Made by a program: the position numbers and the translations under genes. This document shows positions 9,113-17,375 of a stretch of DNA of 40,332 nucleotides, piece after piece. A model generated the notes under the pieces. The model ran no database searches, had not been told where the DNA came from, and saw only the letters and a list, made by a program, of their open reading frames with translations. Numbering within the stretch: position 1 is the first letter of the stretch; each line of letters starts with the position of its first letter. The DNA is from Aequorivita viscosa (GTDB lineage Bacteria > Bacteroidota > Bacteroidia > Flavobacteriales > Flavobacteriaceae): positions 1 through 40,332 of the forward strand of contig NZ_FNNS01000028.1 of the NCBI RefSeq assembly GCF_900106795.1, read 5' to 3'.

Positions 9113-9684
9113 TAGAACTTGTAAAAAGCTCCAAAGCTAAATAGTCCGCGATATCCAAAACCAGCTTCGGCAAATCCACCCCATTGTTTTCCATAACTAA
9201 TACCGAACGGAGTTACTTGAAAATTGAAAAAAGTGTCGTGCGAATCGCTGGTAGAGTTGGTGGTATTTTGTTCGGAAGTGCCTATCGTTGCTCCAAGCCC
9301 CAATAATGAATAAAGATTTAACTTATCTCTCTTCACAAATGAATAACTTGTTTCTGCGGCTAGCGTATAATAGGAGTTTACTTGTTCACCTATTTTAACT
9401 CCACGATCCATTACGTCATAATCTGTTTGCGAATAGGAAAAAACAGAACCAAAATGCCATTTTTCTTTAGGAGTGTAAGCATAAGCAAATCGCAATTCAC
9501 CTAAACTACTAGTTTCATTAAGAGTAGCATTTGGAAAAAAGATAGTTGTAAAAGCATTCTCAAAAACGTCTAGTATTTGATTAGAACTCCCAACTCCATA
9601 CCCTACAGATATTTGATGTTCTTGGGAATAAAAGTGTGGGCAAGCAATTAATAATGCGCCAATAAAGAGTGCTTTTTTCAACAT
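9109..9684 (-). CDS. Putative outer-membrane beta-barrel protein, unknown function
   Basis: This 191-residue protein has a Sec signal peptide (about residues 1-20, ending in FYSQ). The rest alternates hydrophobic and polar residues with frequent aromatic residues and glycine, and ends in FGAFYKFY. A terminal aromatic residue is usual for outer-membrane barrels. Short strands such as ELRFAYAY and GISYGKQW fit an 8-stranded barrel. No specific family was recognised and no function can be given. A TATATTTG element lies about 20 bp before the start. It converges with the FAD dehydrogenase gene, with overlapping stop codons. Confidence 0.7.
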   Translation of the reverse strand: MLKKALFIGALLIACPHFYSQEHQISVGYGVGSSNQILDVFENAFTTIFFPNATLNETSSLGELRFAYAYTPKEKWHFGSVFSYSQTDYDVMDRGVKIGEQVNSYYTLAAETSYSFVKRDKLNLYSLLGLGATIGTSEQNTTNSTSDSHDTFFNFQVTPFGISYGKQWGGFAEAGFGYRGLFSFGAFYKFY

Positions 9685-9704
9685 GTTTTCCAGTTTTTAG
9701 TACA

Positions 9705-9712
9705 CAAATATA
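9705..9712 (-). promoter_or_regulatory. -7 element for the beta-barrel gene
   Basis: On the minus strand this reads TATATTTG, a perfect TAnnTTTG match 20 bp before the start codon. No good -33 element is visible. Confidence 0.35.
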
Positions 9713-9914
9713 TATTCTTTTAATTCATATTTAATAGTTGTATAAAATTAAGATTTTACTATATCTAATTTTTCAAGGTCTAATTTTTTTCACTCCTAAA
9801 ATTTCAATGTAAAATTTATTATTAAAGACAAGAGAATCTTTTTATGATATTGGTCATATTTTTGGGGGATTAGTTTTCTGACCTTTACGCCCTTTCAACC
9901 CAAATTTTAATTTC

Positions 9915-11717
9915 ATGCATACCATCAATCCGCATTCTTTTCACATCCCTATTATGGGAATAGCCTATACTATTGACTCTCCCATAAAAGTCGCACATTT
10001 TGGGATAAACTCGGTGCTTTCAATCATTGAGGACAACTTGGTTGAGGTGATGCGGAAATATTATTACCAACAGAACCATGAGACATATGTGCCAATACCT
10101 GCGAAAGAACCCGATTCGCGTTCTCGTCGAATTACAGACTATCTTAATTTGATGCAGCGGATTGTTACTTCAAAAGTTGAAAACCTTAAAAATTCTGCAT
10201 TCGAAACAGGTTCTGATATTGCTAAGTATTTTGAAATGCTTCCCGACAGCAGTTTGTTGAAAGAAAAATACCAGGAATGGTTTGCAATGCCAGATTCTGA
10301 AGAAAAGCAAAATACAGAAAATTCGTTGCGAAAAAGCATTGTTCCGGGTGCAATCGAAGTCAATATTATGACTAAGGTTGACAAGGATCAATTAGATAAA
10401 AACAAGCAACCTATTGAAAACGGGTCAGATGCTATTACGGCATTAAAAGGATATGCTGAATGCGACTTAAGCAATTCTGCCATAGTCCTTTCGGCAGGAA
10501 TGAATCCGCGTCTTTATAATTATATGGAGGGGTTTTCAGCATTTGATGCATACGAATGGGGTAAGTTTCATAAAAAAGTAATTATTAAAGTCAGTGATTA
10601 TCGTTCGGCACTGATTCAGGGAAAATATTTGGCTAAAAAAGGTATTTGGGTAAGCGAGTTTAGAATTGAATCTGGCTTAAATTGTGGCGGACACGTTTTT
10701 GCGACTCAAGGGGTGCTAATGGGGCCAATTCTTCAAGAATTTAAAGAAAAGCGACACGAATTGATTAACAGTCAGTTTGAACTTTATAATCCTGCGATCA
10801 TCGCAAAAGGGAAGGAAGGTTTTTCAAAACCACATCCAATCAGAATTACCGTACAAGGCGGAATTGGAACTAGTGAAGAAGATACATTATTACGAAATTA
10901 TTATGAAGTTGATGGTACAGGCTGGGGCACTCCATTTCTGCTATGTCCTGAAGCTACAACGGTAGATGAGAATACGCTAGAACTTCTGGCAAAGTCGAAA
11001 GAAAATGACGTGGTGCGCAGCAAAGCATCTCCGTTAGGTGTAGAGTTCAATTATTTAAAAGGAACCACTTCCGAAATAGAGCGTTTAGACAGAATTAGTA
11101 GAAATAAACCTGGCAGTCCGTGTACCGAAAAATTGTTGGAATCGAATACTGAATTTACTGCAGAACCTATTTGTACTGCATCCACAAAATACCAAAAGCT
11201 GAAACTGGCACAGTTAAAAACCTTAGATATTCCTAAAGCTGAATACGAAAGACAAGTTGACGATGTATTAAGCAAAGAATGTCTGTGTATTGGTTTGAGC
11301 AATGCAGCACCGCATCTATATGAAGAACCATTTTTGAAAAAGCTAACGGCTGTGACTATTTGTCCAGGTCCGAACATCGTGAATTTCTCGAGAGTTGTGA
11401 GTCTGCAAGACATGACCGATCATATTTATGGACGGAAAGACATAATGGAAAAACCCAATCGCGCATCTATGTTCGTTGCAGAACTTAAACTTTATATAGA
11501 TTTTCTGAAAAAAGAAATCGAACGAACCACTGCACCAACTCCACGTGATTTTAAATCGTGGGAAAAATTCTCTAATAACTTACTAGATGGTATCGAACAT
11601 TACGGTGCTTTGATCTCAAGTTATGTAGTTGGAAATAGATTCCAATTTGGAATGGATTTGGAAGAAGCGAAGATGGAGATTTTGGAGCTGCGGGAGTCTC
11701 AGCTGGAGATTGGGTAG
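9915..11717 (+). CDS. Conserved protein of unknown function, possible TIM-barrel/FMN-type enzyme, cysteine-rich
   Basis: This is a 600-residue soluble protein without signal peptide or membrane segments. I recognise it only as a Bacteroidota-type uncharacterised protein. The centre reads ESGLNCGGH, then VQGGIGTSEED and DGTGWGTPFLL. This loosely resembles the phosphate-binding end of nitronate monooxygenase-like FMN barrels (GGI followed by a GTPFL-type motif), but this is inference. Eight cysteines stand out at residues 183, 257, 344, 403, 420, 456, 458 and 483, including ECLC and TICPGP, which could bind metal. The last 80 bp recur downstream beyond a toxin-antitoxin module. A TATTTTTG element lies at 9857-9864. 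Confidence 0.75.
   Translation: MHTINPHSFHIPIMGIAYTIDSPIKVAHFGINSVLSIIEDNLVEVMRKYYYQQNHETYVPIPAKEPDSRSRRITDYLNLMQRIVTSKVENLKNSAFETGSDIAKYFEMLPDSSLLKEKYQEWFAMPDSEEKQNTENSLRKSIVPGAIEVNIMTKVDKDQLDKNKQPIENGSDAITALKGYAECDLSNSAIVLSAGMNPRLYNYMEGFSAFDAYEWGKFHKKVIIKVSDYRSALIQGKYLAKKGIWVSEFRIESGLNCGGHVFATQGVLMGPILQEFKEKRHELINSQFELYNPAIIAKGKEGFSKPHPIRITVQGGIGTSEEDTLLRNYYEVDGTGWGTPFLLCPEATTVDENTLELLAKSKENDVVRSKASPLGVEFNYLKGTTSEIERLDRISRNKPGSPCTEKLLESNTEFTAEPICTASTKYQKLKLAQLKTLDIPKAEYERQVDDVLSKECLCIGLSNAAPHLYEEPFLKKLTAVTICPGPNIVNFSRVVSLQDMTDHIYGRKDIMEKPNRASMFVAELKLYIDFLKKEIERTTAPTPRDFKSWEKFSNNLLDGIEHYGALISSYVVGNRFQFGMDLEEAKMEILELRESQLEIG
11638..11717 (+). repeat. 80-bp direct repeat, copy 1 (3' end of the 600-residue gene)
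   Basis: This segment encodes the last residues of the 600-residue protein. It matches 12381-12460 at 74 of 80 positions. Three differences are synonymous third-position changes, and the other three fall in one codon (TCT versus AGG). Confidence 0.9.
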
Positions 11718-11778
11718 GGGAGTGAGGAATGAATAACTTCCAATAAAAGGGCAGTACGCTCTTTACTGCCATCTGGTT

Positions 11779-12099
11779 TTACTGAGTTCTCTTTATTTTT
11801 GGGGGATATTGTCGAACATCGAAAACATCAATTATTTCAATTCGATTTTCTTCGTGATTTATCCAATAGATAATTTTGTAATTCTTTTTGTAAAGAAGAT
11901 ATCGGAACTCAACCTTTCTATTTTTTAAATACTACTCAATTTGCCCGATTTCGGAATGGCTGATCAACTTAAATGGCTCGTCATAAATTCCATCTGCAAG
12001 TTTTTTTGCCGTTCGGTTTCCAGTTTTTTCTAGATAATGCTTAAAGATTTTATAAAGCTCGTCTTCGGCAAATTGAGTCCAAATGATTTCTAATTCCAT
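11779..12099 (-). pseudogene. RelE/ParE-family toxin gene interrupted by an in-frame amber codon
   Basis: Reading the minus strand from ATG 12099, the frame begins MELEIIWTQFAEDELYKIFK and reaches a TAG at 11932-11934 (codon 56). It then continues in the same frame with FRYLLYKKNYKIIYWI and IEIIDVFDVRQYP to TAA at 11779-11781. Both halves match RelE/ParE toxins: the N-terminal TQFAEDEL segment, the central FRYL..KNYKIIYWI strands, and the C-terminal VFDVRQ. At codons 55-56 relatives commonly carry Glu-Glu, so a single GAG to TAG change explains the stop. The start overlaps the antitoxin stop by 10 bases, the normal operon order. A functional toxin would need readthrough. Confidence 0.85.
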
Positions 12100-12332
12100 T
12101 TATCAATTTTCACCTTTAAATCAACTGCTTTAATTATCCGACCATTCTTTGAATCCTCCATTGATTTATCAATACGGTCATTGAAATCTTCCATTGTCAT
12201 CGGCTCAAACTGATTGTTCGTTAGAGAAGTACTTTCTTTGCGCAATAATTTTTCAAGTTTAGAAACGACTTCCTCGCTTTGTATCTTTAAAAATTCTTGA
12301 ACAAATTCTATTTTTCGGGCTTCTAAGTTCAT
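12090..12332 (-). CDS. Antitoxin of a RelE/ParE-type toxin-antitoxin pair
   Basis: This 80-residue acidic and basic helical protein begins MNLEARKIEFVQEFLKIQSE and contains EPMTMEDFNDRIDKSMEDS. The layout is that of Bacteroidota antitoxins paired with RelE/ParE toxins: an N-terminal helical part and a C-terminal toxin-wrapping segment. It is intact, precedes the toxin frame and overlaps its start by 10 bases. The partner toxin is broken by an amber codon, so this may now be an orphan antitoxin. The module lies between two copies of an 80-bp repeat derived from the 3' end of the upstream gene, which suggests acquisition by insertion. Confidence 0.8.
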   Translation of the reverse strand: MNLEARKIEFVQEFLKIQSEEVVSKLEKLLRKESTSLTNNQFEPMTMEDFNDRIDKSMEDSKNGRIIKAVDLKVKIDKWN

Positions 12333-12380
12333 GGTATTTTACTTTTTATCAAAGACACAAAATTATGATTTCAGTTATGA

Positions 12381-12460
12381 GATTCCAATTTGGAATGGAT
12401 TTGGAGGAAGCTAAAATGGAGATTTTGGAGCTGCGGGAGAGGCAGCTGGAGATTGGGTAG
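12381..12460 (+). repeat. 80-bp direct repeat, copy 2 (detached 3' gene end)
   Basis: This is a second copy of the last 80 bp of the 600-residue gene, offset by 743 bp from copy 1. It ends in the same TAG. A short frame from ATG 12366 (MISVMRFQFG...) reads the same C-terminus, and weak similarity extends about 16 bp upstream with a small deletion. No complete gene belongs to it. Confidence 0.9.
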
Positions 12461-12492
12461 AAGAATATTGAAGCATTTCAACTTTTGCCAAT

Positions 12493-12948
12493 CTATCCCC
12501 TCATACTCCGCAACCCTTCATAAACTACAATGCTAACAGAATTAGCCAAGTTCAAACTTCGAATATGCGGGCTGTGGATTGGTATGGTGTACAGTAAATC
12601 AGGATTTTCTGAAACAATGTTTTTCGGTAATCCGACGGATTCTTTTCCAAAAATAAAAAACATGTTATCTTTAAAATCTATAGTGCAATAATCTTGATTG
12701 CCGTGGCTTGAGAGATAAACGAAATTTCCTCCTTCATTTTTTTTGTAGAAATCGTCTATGCTTTCATAAATGAAAAGGGATATATGCTGCCAATAATCTA
12801 ATCCAGCTCTTTTTAATCGGCTATCCGTAATTTCAAATCCAAATGGTTTTACCAAATGCAAATTTGACCCAGAGGCCAAACTTAGACGCCCGATATTTCC
12901 AGTATTAGTATGTATTTCAGGTTCAAATAATACAATATTGAAGGCCAT
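12493..12948 (-). CDS. trmL: tRNA (cytidine(34)-2'-O)-methyltransferase TrmL
   Basis: This 151-residue SPOUT-class methyltransferase uses S-adenosylmethionine to methylate the ribose of wobble nucleotide 34 in tRNA-Leu isoacceptors. Family motifs are visible: PEIHTNTGNIGRL near residues 10-22, FIFGKESVGLP near residues 97-107, and the C-terminal IRSLNLANSVSIVVYE, which forms the trefoil knot and cofactor site. The length matches the family. It ends just after copy 2 of the 80-bp repeat and is separated by 90 bp from the acyl-CoA ligase gene on the same strand, so cotranscription is possible. Confidence 0.93.
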   Translation of the reverse strand: MAFNIVLFEPEIHTNTGNIGRLSLASGSNLHLVKPFGFEITDSRLKRAGLDYWQHISLFIYESIDDFYKKNEGGNFVYLSSHGNQDYCTIDFKDNMFFIFGKESVGLPKNIVSENPDLLYTIPIHSPHIRSLNLANSVSIVVYEGLRSMRG

Positions 12949-13038
12949 AGGTAGTAGCTGATTATTTAGTTTTTAGAATGGATTGCAAGTTAAAAATAGA
13001 TTTTTAACCCCAGATAATTTTAGAAACCAATATTTTGG

Positions 13039-15105
13039 TTAGTCCTTATATTTTTCAATCCTAATTCGCGCATCCACAGCCGTAATTGCGTATTGCGTAC
13101 CTATAAGCGGGTTTATGTCCATTTCGATAATCTCGGGCGCAGCTTCAACTAAGGCCGAAAGTCGCTGAATGATTTCAACAAAGATTGCTTCATTTGCCCC
13201 TTTTTGTCCTCTTGCTCCTTGAATCAATTTATATCCTCTAAGTGACTGCACCATCTTGGTAGCTTCATTTTTTGAAATAGGACTTAATCTAGCTGCGACA
13301 TCGTTTAGAACTTCGATAAAAATTCCACCCAAACCACACAAAATGGTATGGTTAAACCCTGGTTCTTTCATCACGCCAACAAATAATTCCAATCCCGCCA
13401 ATTGAGGTTGTACCATAACGGCAGTGGCAGAATCGATTTTAATTAGAGTATCAAAAGTTTCGGCAGCTTCATCTTTGTTGGCTATATTCAAAATAACGCC
13501 TTGGGCATCAGATTTGTGTAATGGGCCAACAACTTTCATTACAACTGGAAAATCCGTCGTCTCAATAGTGTCAAGCAATTTTTCTTTTGAATTTTCGACT
13601 ATTTCATGGACTCTCGGAATTCCGGCAGCGTCCATTATTCCGACAGTTTCTGAAGTAGTAAGATATCCTTCAGAAGCAGAATCGATTATATTTCTAATTT
13701 TTTCAACATCAATTTCTGGCAGTGCTATTTTATGCGATTGAGGCTCTGGCGTGTTATAAACTTGCGCTAGCGCTTTTCCCAAAACCACTTCGTCTGGAAA
13801 ATGAATATGACCTTTCTTTAAAAAGGACTGAATTTCTCGTTGTGCATTGATTACTGAAGGTAATACGGGAAAAATTGGTTTGTCGCAAATCTCCAGTTTC
13901 ACGCTTAACACGTTGTAAACATTTTCTACATCAAATAAACCTGCACTTCCAAAAACCACGACCATCGCATCTATATTATTAAATTTATGTTCGCAATAAT
14001 CGATTATAATGCCCAGTTGTTCAGCCGTACCAGTTGCTAAAAAATCTATCGGGTTGGCAACGGAAGATCCGGGATATAAAAAAGATTTTAGTTTCTCTGC
14101 ATCTGCTCCTGAAATCTCTGGCACTTTGAGTCCGCCTTTAGAAAGTTGGTCTGCCAACATTACTGCCGATCCACCCGCGTGCGTTATAATGGCGATATTT
14201 TTTCCTTTTAGTTTTTTGTAATTGAAAATAGCTGCCACACTTAATAACTGTTCGCGGCTGCTGCAATAAACAATCCCCGCTTTATGAAAAAGGGCACGTA
14301 CCGTCATATCACTACTGGCAATTGCACCTGTATGCGACGTAGCGGCTCGGCTTCCTTCGGCAGTGCTTCCGGCCTTAATAGCCGCAAACTTAGCTCCTTT
14401 TTTAATAAGAGAGGCAGCGTGTTTTAATAACTTTTTGGGATTGGAAACTGTTTCTAAATAAAGCAGTTTCACTAAAGGATCTGTTTCTGGATTAAAATGG
14501 TTGTCCATATATTCCAAAATATCCTCTACTGTTGTTTGAGCTGCATTTCCAGTGGAAAATACATTGGCAAATGAAACTCCCAATGCCATTCCAGCTTCCA
14601 TAATAAAAACCGCCGTGGCGCCCGAACCAGAAATAAGATCGCATCCTTTTGGGCTGAAGGGTGGGACAGGGGCGGTAAAAACTCCTTTATAATATTCGGT
14701 AATAACACCTATACAATTCGGGCCAATTAAACAACCGTTTACACTGTTCACGATTTTTGTAATTTCTTCTTCCCATAGTTTACCTTGTTCGTCACCTTCG
14801 CCAAAACCTGCGGAAATTATTATAAAAGCTTTGGTATTTTTTCCTGTAGCCAATGTTTTGATAGTTGCTGGACAATATTTCGCAGCAATGGCGAGAATAG
14901 CAAGGTCGGTATCAGGAATTTCTTCAACAGTGGCAAAGCTTTTAATACCTTGAACTTTTTCCTCTTTCGGGTTTACAACGCAAAGTTCACCTTTAAAACC
15001 ACCGGCAATGATGTTTTTCAGCATATTACCGCCAGGTTTTTTAGTATCATTGGACCCACCAATGACTACGATGCTTTGGGGTTGAAGAAGTTGTGTGTTC
15101 ACCAT
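13039..15105 (-). CDS. ADP-forming acetate/acyl-CoA ligase, fused alpha-beta subunits
   Basis: This 688-residue enzyme converts an acyl-CoA, ADP and phosphate into acid, ATP and CoA, or the reverse. Residues 1-130 form a CoA-binding Rossmann domain (VVIGGSND, AFIIISAGFGE, LIGPNCIG). Residues 150-440 form succinyl-CoA-synthetase-like domains, with the phospho-histidine H258 in TSHTGAIA. An ATP-grasp beta domain occupies about residues 470-688 (DFPVVMKVVGP, GLGGIFIEV, EIDMNPL-like EMDINPLIG). The natural single-chain alpha-beta fusion is usual in bacteria. It could act in substrate-level ATP formation or acid assimilation. The acyl specificity is unknown. It is divergent from dnaK across 240 bp. 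Confidence 0.9.
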   Translation of the reverse strand: MVNTQLLQPQSIVVIGGSNDTKKPGGNMLKNIIAGGFKGELCVVNPKEEKVQGIKSFATVEEIPDTDLAILAIAAKYCPATIKTLATGKNTKAFIIISAGFGEGDEQGKLWEEEITKIVNSVNGCLIGPNCIGVITEYYKGVFTAPVPPFSPKGCDLISGSGATAVFIMEAGMALGVSFANVFSTGNAAQTTVEDILEYMDNHFNPETDPLVKLLYLETVSNPKKLLKHAASLIKKGAKFAAIKAGSTAEGSRAATSHTGAIASSDMTVRALFHKAGIVYCSSREQLLSVAAIFNYKKLKGKNIAIITHAGGSAVMLADQLSKGGLKVPEISGADAEKLKSFLYPGSSVANPIDFLATGTAEQLGIIIDYCEHKFNNIDAMVVVFGSAGLFDVENVYNVLSVKLEICDKPIFPVLPSVINAQREIQSFLKKGHIHFPDEVVLGKALAQVYNTPEPQSHKIALPEIDVEKIRNIIDSASEGYLTTSETVGIMDAAGIPRVHEIVENSKEKLLDTIETTDFPVVMKVVGPLHKSDAQGVILNIANKDEAAETFDTLIKIDSATAVMVQPQLAGLELFVGVMKEPGFNHTILCGLGGIFIEVLNDVAARLSPISKNEATKMVQSLRGYKLIQGARGQKGANEAIFVEIIQRLSALVEAAPEIIEMDINPLIGTQYAITAVDARIRIEKYKD

Positions 15106-15243
15106 AATTATAAATAAGTAAAAGGTATAAAAGTAAAGGTTCTGCTAACTTCTAAGAATGATTTAAATCATAAATTCCGAATTAATAGTCTTTAATTTCT
15201 CTTAAACGTATCTATATCCGTCTTTCTCTTCTGCTTCAAGACT

Positions 15244-15258
15244 ATGACACCTTGTCAT
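15244..15258. promoter_or_regulatory. Inverted repeat upstream of dnaK, possible operator or activator site
   Basis: ATGACACCTTGTCAT is a perfect 6-bp inverted repeat with a 3-bp centre. It is 12 bp upstream of the sigma54-like element of dnaK. The position suits a regulator binding site, but the regulator is not identified. Confidence 0.45.
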
Positions 15259-15269
15259 ATTATTTTCAC

Positions 15270-15285
15270 TGGCACAATCCTTGAC
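15270..15285 (+). promoter_or_regulatory. Sigma54-like promoter of dnaK
   Basis: TGGCAC, a 5-bp spacer and TTGA match the sigma54 consensus TGGCAC-N5-TTGC in sequence and spacing, except for A instead of C in the -12 dinucleotide. Predicted transcription start is about 15296, some 50 bp before the start codon. No good TAnnTTTG element was seen in this gap. Confidence 0.5.
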
Positions 15286-15346
15286 TTATACAGACCGACA
15301 ATTAAATTTTTAGACACAACAATAAATTATAAACAAACAAAAAGTT

Positions 15347-17260
15347 ATGAGTAAAATAATCGGAATCGACTTAGGAACAACCAACTCTTGCGTTGCCGTA
15401 ATGGAAGGTAGCGAGCCAACGGTTATTCCTAATGCTGAAGGAAAAAGAACAACCCCTTCTGTAATTGCATTTGTGGAAGGTGGCGAAATTAAAGTGGGAG
15501 ATCCTGCAAAACGTCAAGCAGTAACAAACCCAACAAAAACCATAAGCTCTATTAAAAGATTTATGGGGAATAAATATTCTGAGTCTCAAAATGAATCAGA
15601 ATACGCTGCTTATAAAGTAGTAAAAGGTGATAACGACACAGCGCGTGTTGATATCGATGGCCGTTTGTACACGCCGCAAGAACTTAGTGCAATGATTCTT
15701 CAGAAAATGAAGAAAACCGCTGAAGATTATTTAGGTCAGGAAGTAACCCGTGCGGTTATTACTGTGCCTGCATATTTTAACGATAGTCAGCGTCACGCTA
15801 CTAAAGAAGCTGGAGAAATTGCAGGTTTGAAAGTTGAAAGAATTATCAACGAACCAACAGCTGCAGCTCTTGCTTATGGATTAGATAAAAAAGGAGAAGA
15901 CCAAAAAATTGTAGTTTTTGACTTTGGTGGAGGAACGCATGACGTTAGTATCCTTGAACTTGGAGATGGCGTTTTTGAAGTATTATCTACAGACGGTGAT
16001 ACTCACTTAGGTGGAGATGATGTTGACCAGAAAATTATTCAGTGGTTAGCAGACGAATTTAAAGCTGAAGAAGACTTCGACCTTCGTAAAGACCCAATGG
16101 CATTACAACGTTTGAAAGAAGCTGCTGAGAAAGCAAAAATTGAGCTTTCATCTTCTACACAAACTGAAATCAACTTACCTTATATTACAGCTACAGCTAG
16201 CGGACCAAAGCACTTGGTAAAAACATTAACGCGTGCAAAGTTTGAGCAGTTAATAGACGATTTAGTAAAAAGAACAATGAAGCCTTGTGAGACTGCAATG
16301 AAAGCTGCAGGCCTTACTAAAAGTGATATTGATGAGGTAATCCTTGTAGGTGGTTCTACGCGTATTCCTGCAGTTCAGGAAGCTGTTGAAAAATTCTTCG
16401 GAATTAAGCCACACAAAGGTGTAAACCCTGATGAGGTAGTAGCAATTGGCGCAGCTATTCAGGGTGGTGTATTGACAGGAGACGTAAAAGACGTATTACT
16501 TCTAGACGTAACTCCACTTTCTCTTGGAATTGAAACAATGGGAGGTGTAATGACCAAATTGATTGAAGCTAATACTACTATTCCAACTAAGAAAAGTCAG
16601 GTATTCTCTACTGCGGCAGACAATCAGCCAAGTGTTGAAATTCACGTATTGCAAGGAGAACGTCCAATGGCTAACGACAACAAAACAATTGGTCGTTTCC
16701 ACTTAGACGGAATTCCACCAGCACAGCGAGGTGTACCTCAGATTGAAGTAACTTTTGATATTGATGCCAATGGTATCATTAAAGTTAGTGCGACTGATAA
16801 GGCTACAAACAAAACACAAGACATCCGAATTGAAGCTTCTTCCGGTCTAACTGAAGAAGAAATCAAAAAGATGAAAGCTGATGCCGAAGCAAATGCAGAA
16901 AGCGACAAGAATGCTAAGGAAAAAGCTGATAAGTTGAATGAAGCTGACGCGATGATCTTCCAAACAGAAAAGCAATTGAAAGAATTTGGCGATAAATTAT
17001 CTGACGATAAAAAGAAGCCAATAGAAGAAGCTTTAGAAGAGTTGAAGAAAGCACATGCTTCTCAGGATTTAGCAACAATTCAGCCTGCTTTAGACAAAAT
17101 AAATGAAGCTTGGAAAACTGCTTCAGAAGAAATGTACAAAGCTCAAGCTGATGCTCAAGGCGCCCCAACTGGTGATGCTGGTGCAGGAGCCGATCAAGCC
17201 TCTACTGGAGGATCTGAAAACAGTGATGTTGAGGATGTTGACTTCGAGGAAGTTAAATAA
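15347..17260 (+). CDS. dnaK: Chaperone protein DnaK (Hsp70)
   Basis: This 637-residue Hsp70 binds and releases unfolded polypeptides in an ATP cycle with DnaJ and GrpE. The nucleotide-binding domain starts [18 protein letters not shown]. The phosphate-2 motif reads [15 protein letters not shown], with His198 where most DnaK proteins have Phe. The linker [15 protein letters not shown] leads into the substrate-binding domain, and the tail ends in [10 protein letters not shown], close to the usual EEVD-like acidic end. No grpE or dnaJ lies beside it. It has its own sigma54-like promoter and a terminator, so it is monocistronic. Confidence 0.98.
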   Translation: MSKIIGIDLGTTNSCVAVMEGSEPTVIPNAEGKRTTPSVIAFVEGGEIKVGDPAKRQAVTNPTKTISSIKRFMGNKYSESQNESEYAAYKVVKGDNDTARVDIDGRLYTPQELSAMILQKMKKTAEDYLGQEVTRAVITVPAYFNDSQRHATKEAGEIAGLKVERIINEPTAAALAYGLDKKGEDQKIVVFDFGGGTHDVSILELGDGVFEVLSTDGDTHLGGDDVDQKIIQWLADEFKAEEDFDLRKDPMALQRLKEAAEKAKIELSSSTQTEINLPYITATASGPKHLVKTLTRAKFEQLIDDLVKRTMKPCETAMKAAGLTKSDIDEVILVGGSTRIPAVQEAVEKFFGIKPHKGVNPDEVVAIGAAIQGGVLTGDVKDVLLLDVTPLSLGIETMGGVMTKLIEANTTIPTKKSQVFSTAADNQPSVEIHVLQGERPMANDNKTIGRFHLDGIPPAQRGVPQIEVTFDIDANGIIKVSATDKATNKTQDIRIEASSGLTEEEIKKMKADAEANAESDKNAKEKADKLNEADAMIFQTEKQLKEFGDKLSDDKKKPIEEALEELKKAHASQDLATIQPALDKINEAWKTASEEMYKAQADAQGAPTGDAGAGADQASTGGSENSDVEDVDFEEVK

Positions 17261-17297
17261 GACTAAAGTCCGAAAGACGTAAGTTTTAAAATAAATG

Positions 17298-17334
17298 AAA
17301 AAGCCGTAACTCGAAAGGGTTGCGGTTTTTTTTT
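17298..17334 (+). terminator. Rho-independent terminator of dnaK
   Basis: CCGTAAC at 17304-17310 pairs with GTTGCGG at 17319-17325 through one wobble pair. It is flanked by an A run before and a run of nine T after. Confidence 0.85.
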
Positions 17335-17375
17335 GCTTAAAACAATATTATTTATAGTGCTTTCAAAAGTATATA

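Noticed and set aside
14785-15117. 110-codon plus-strand frame
   Set aside because: It is fully antisense to the acyl-CoA ligase gene, whose motifs are clear.
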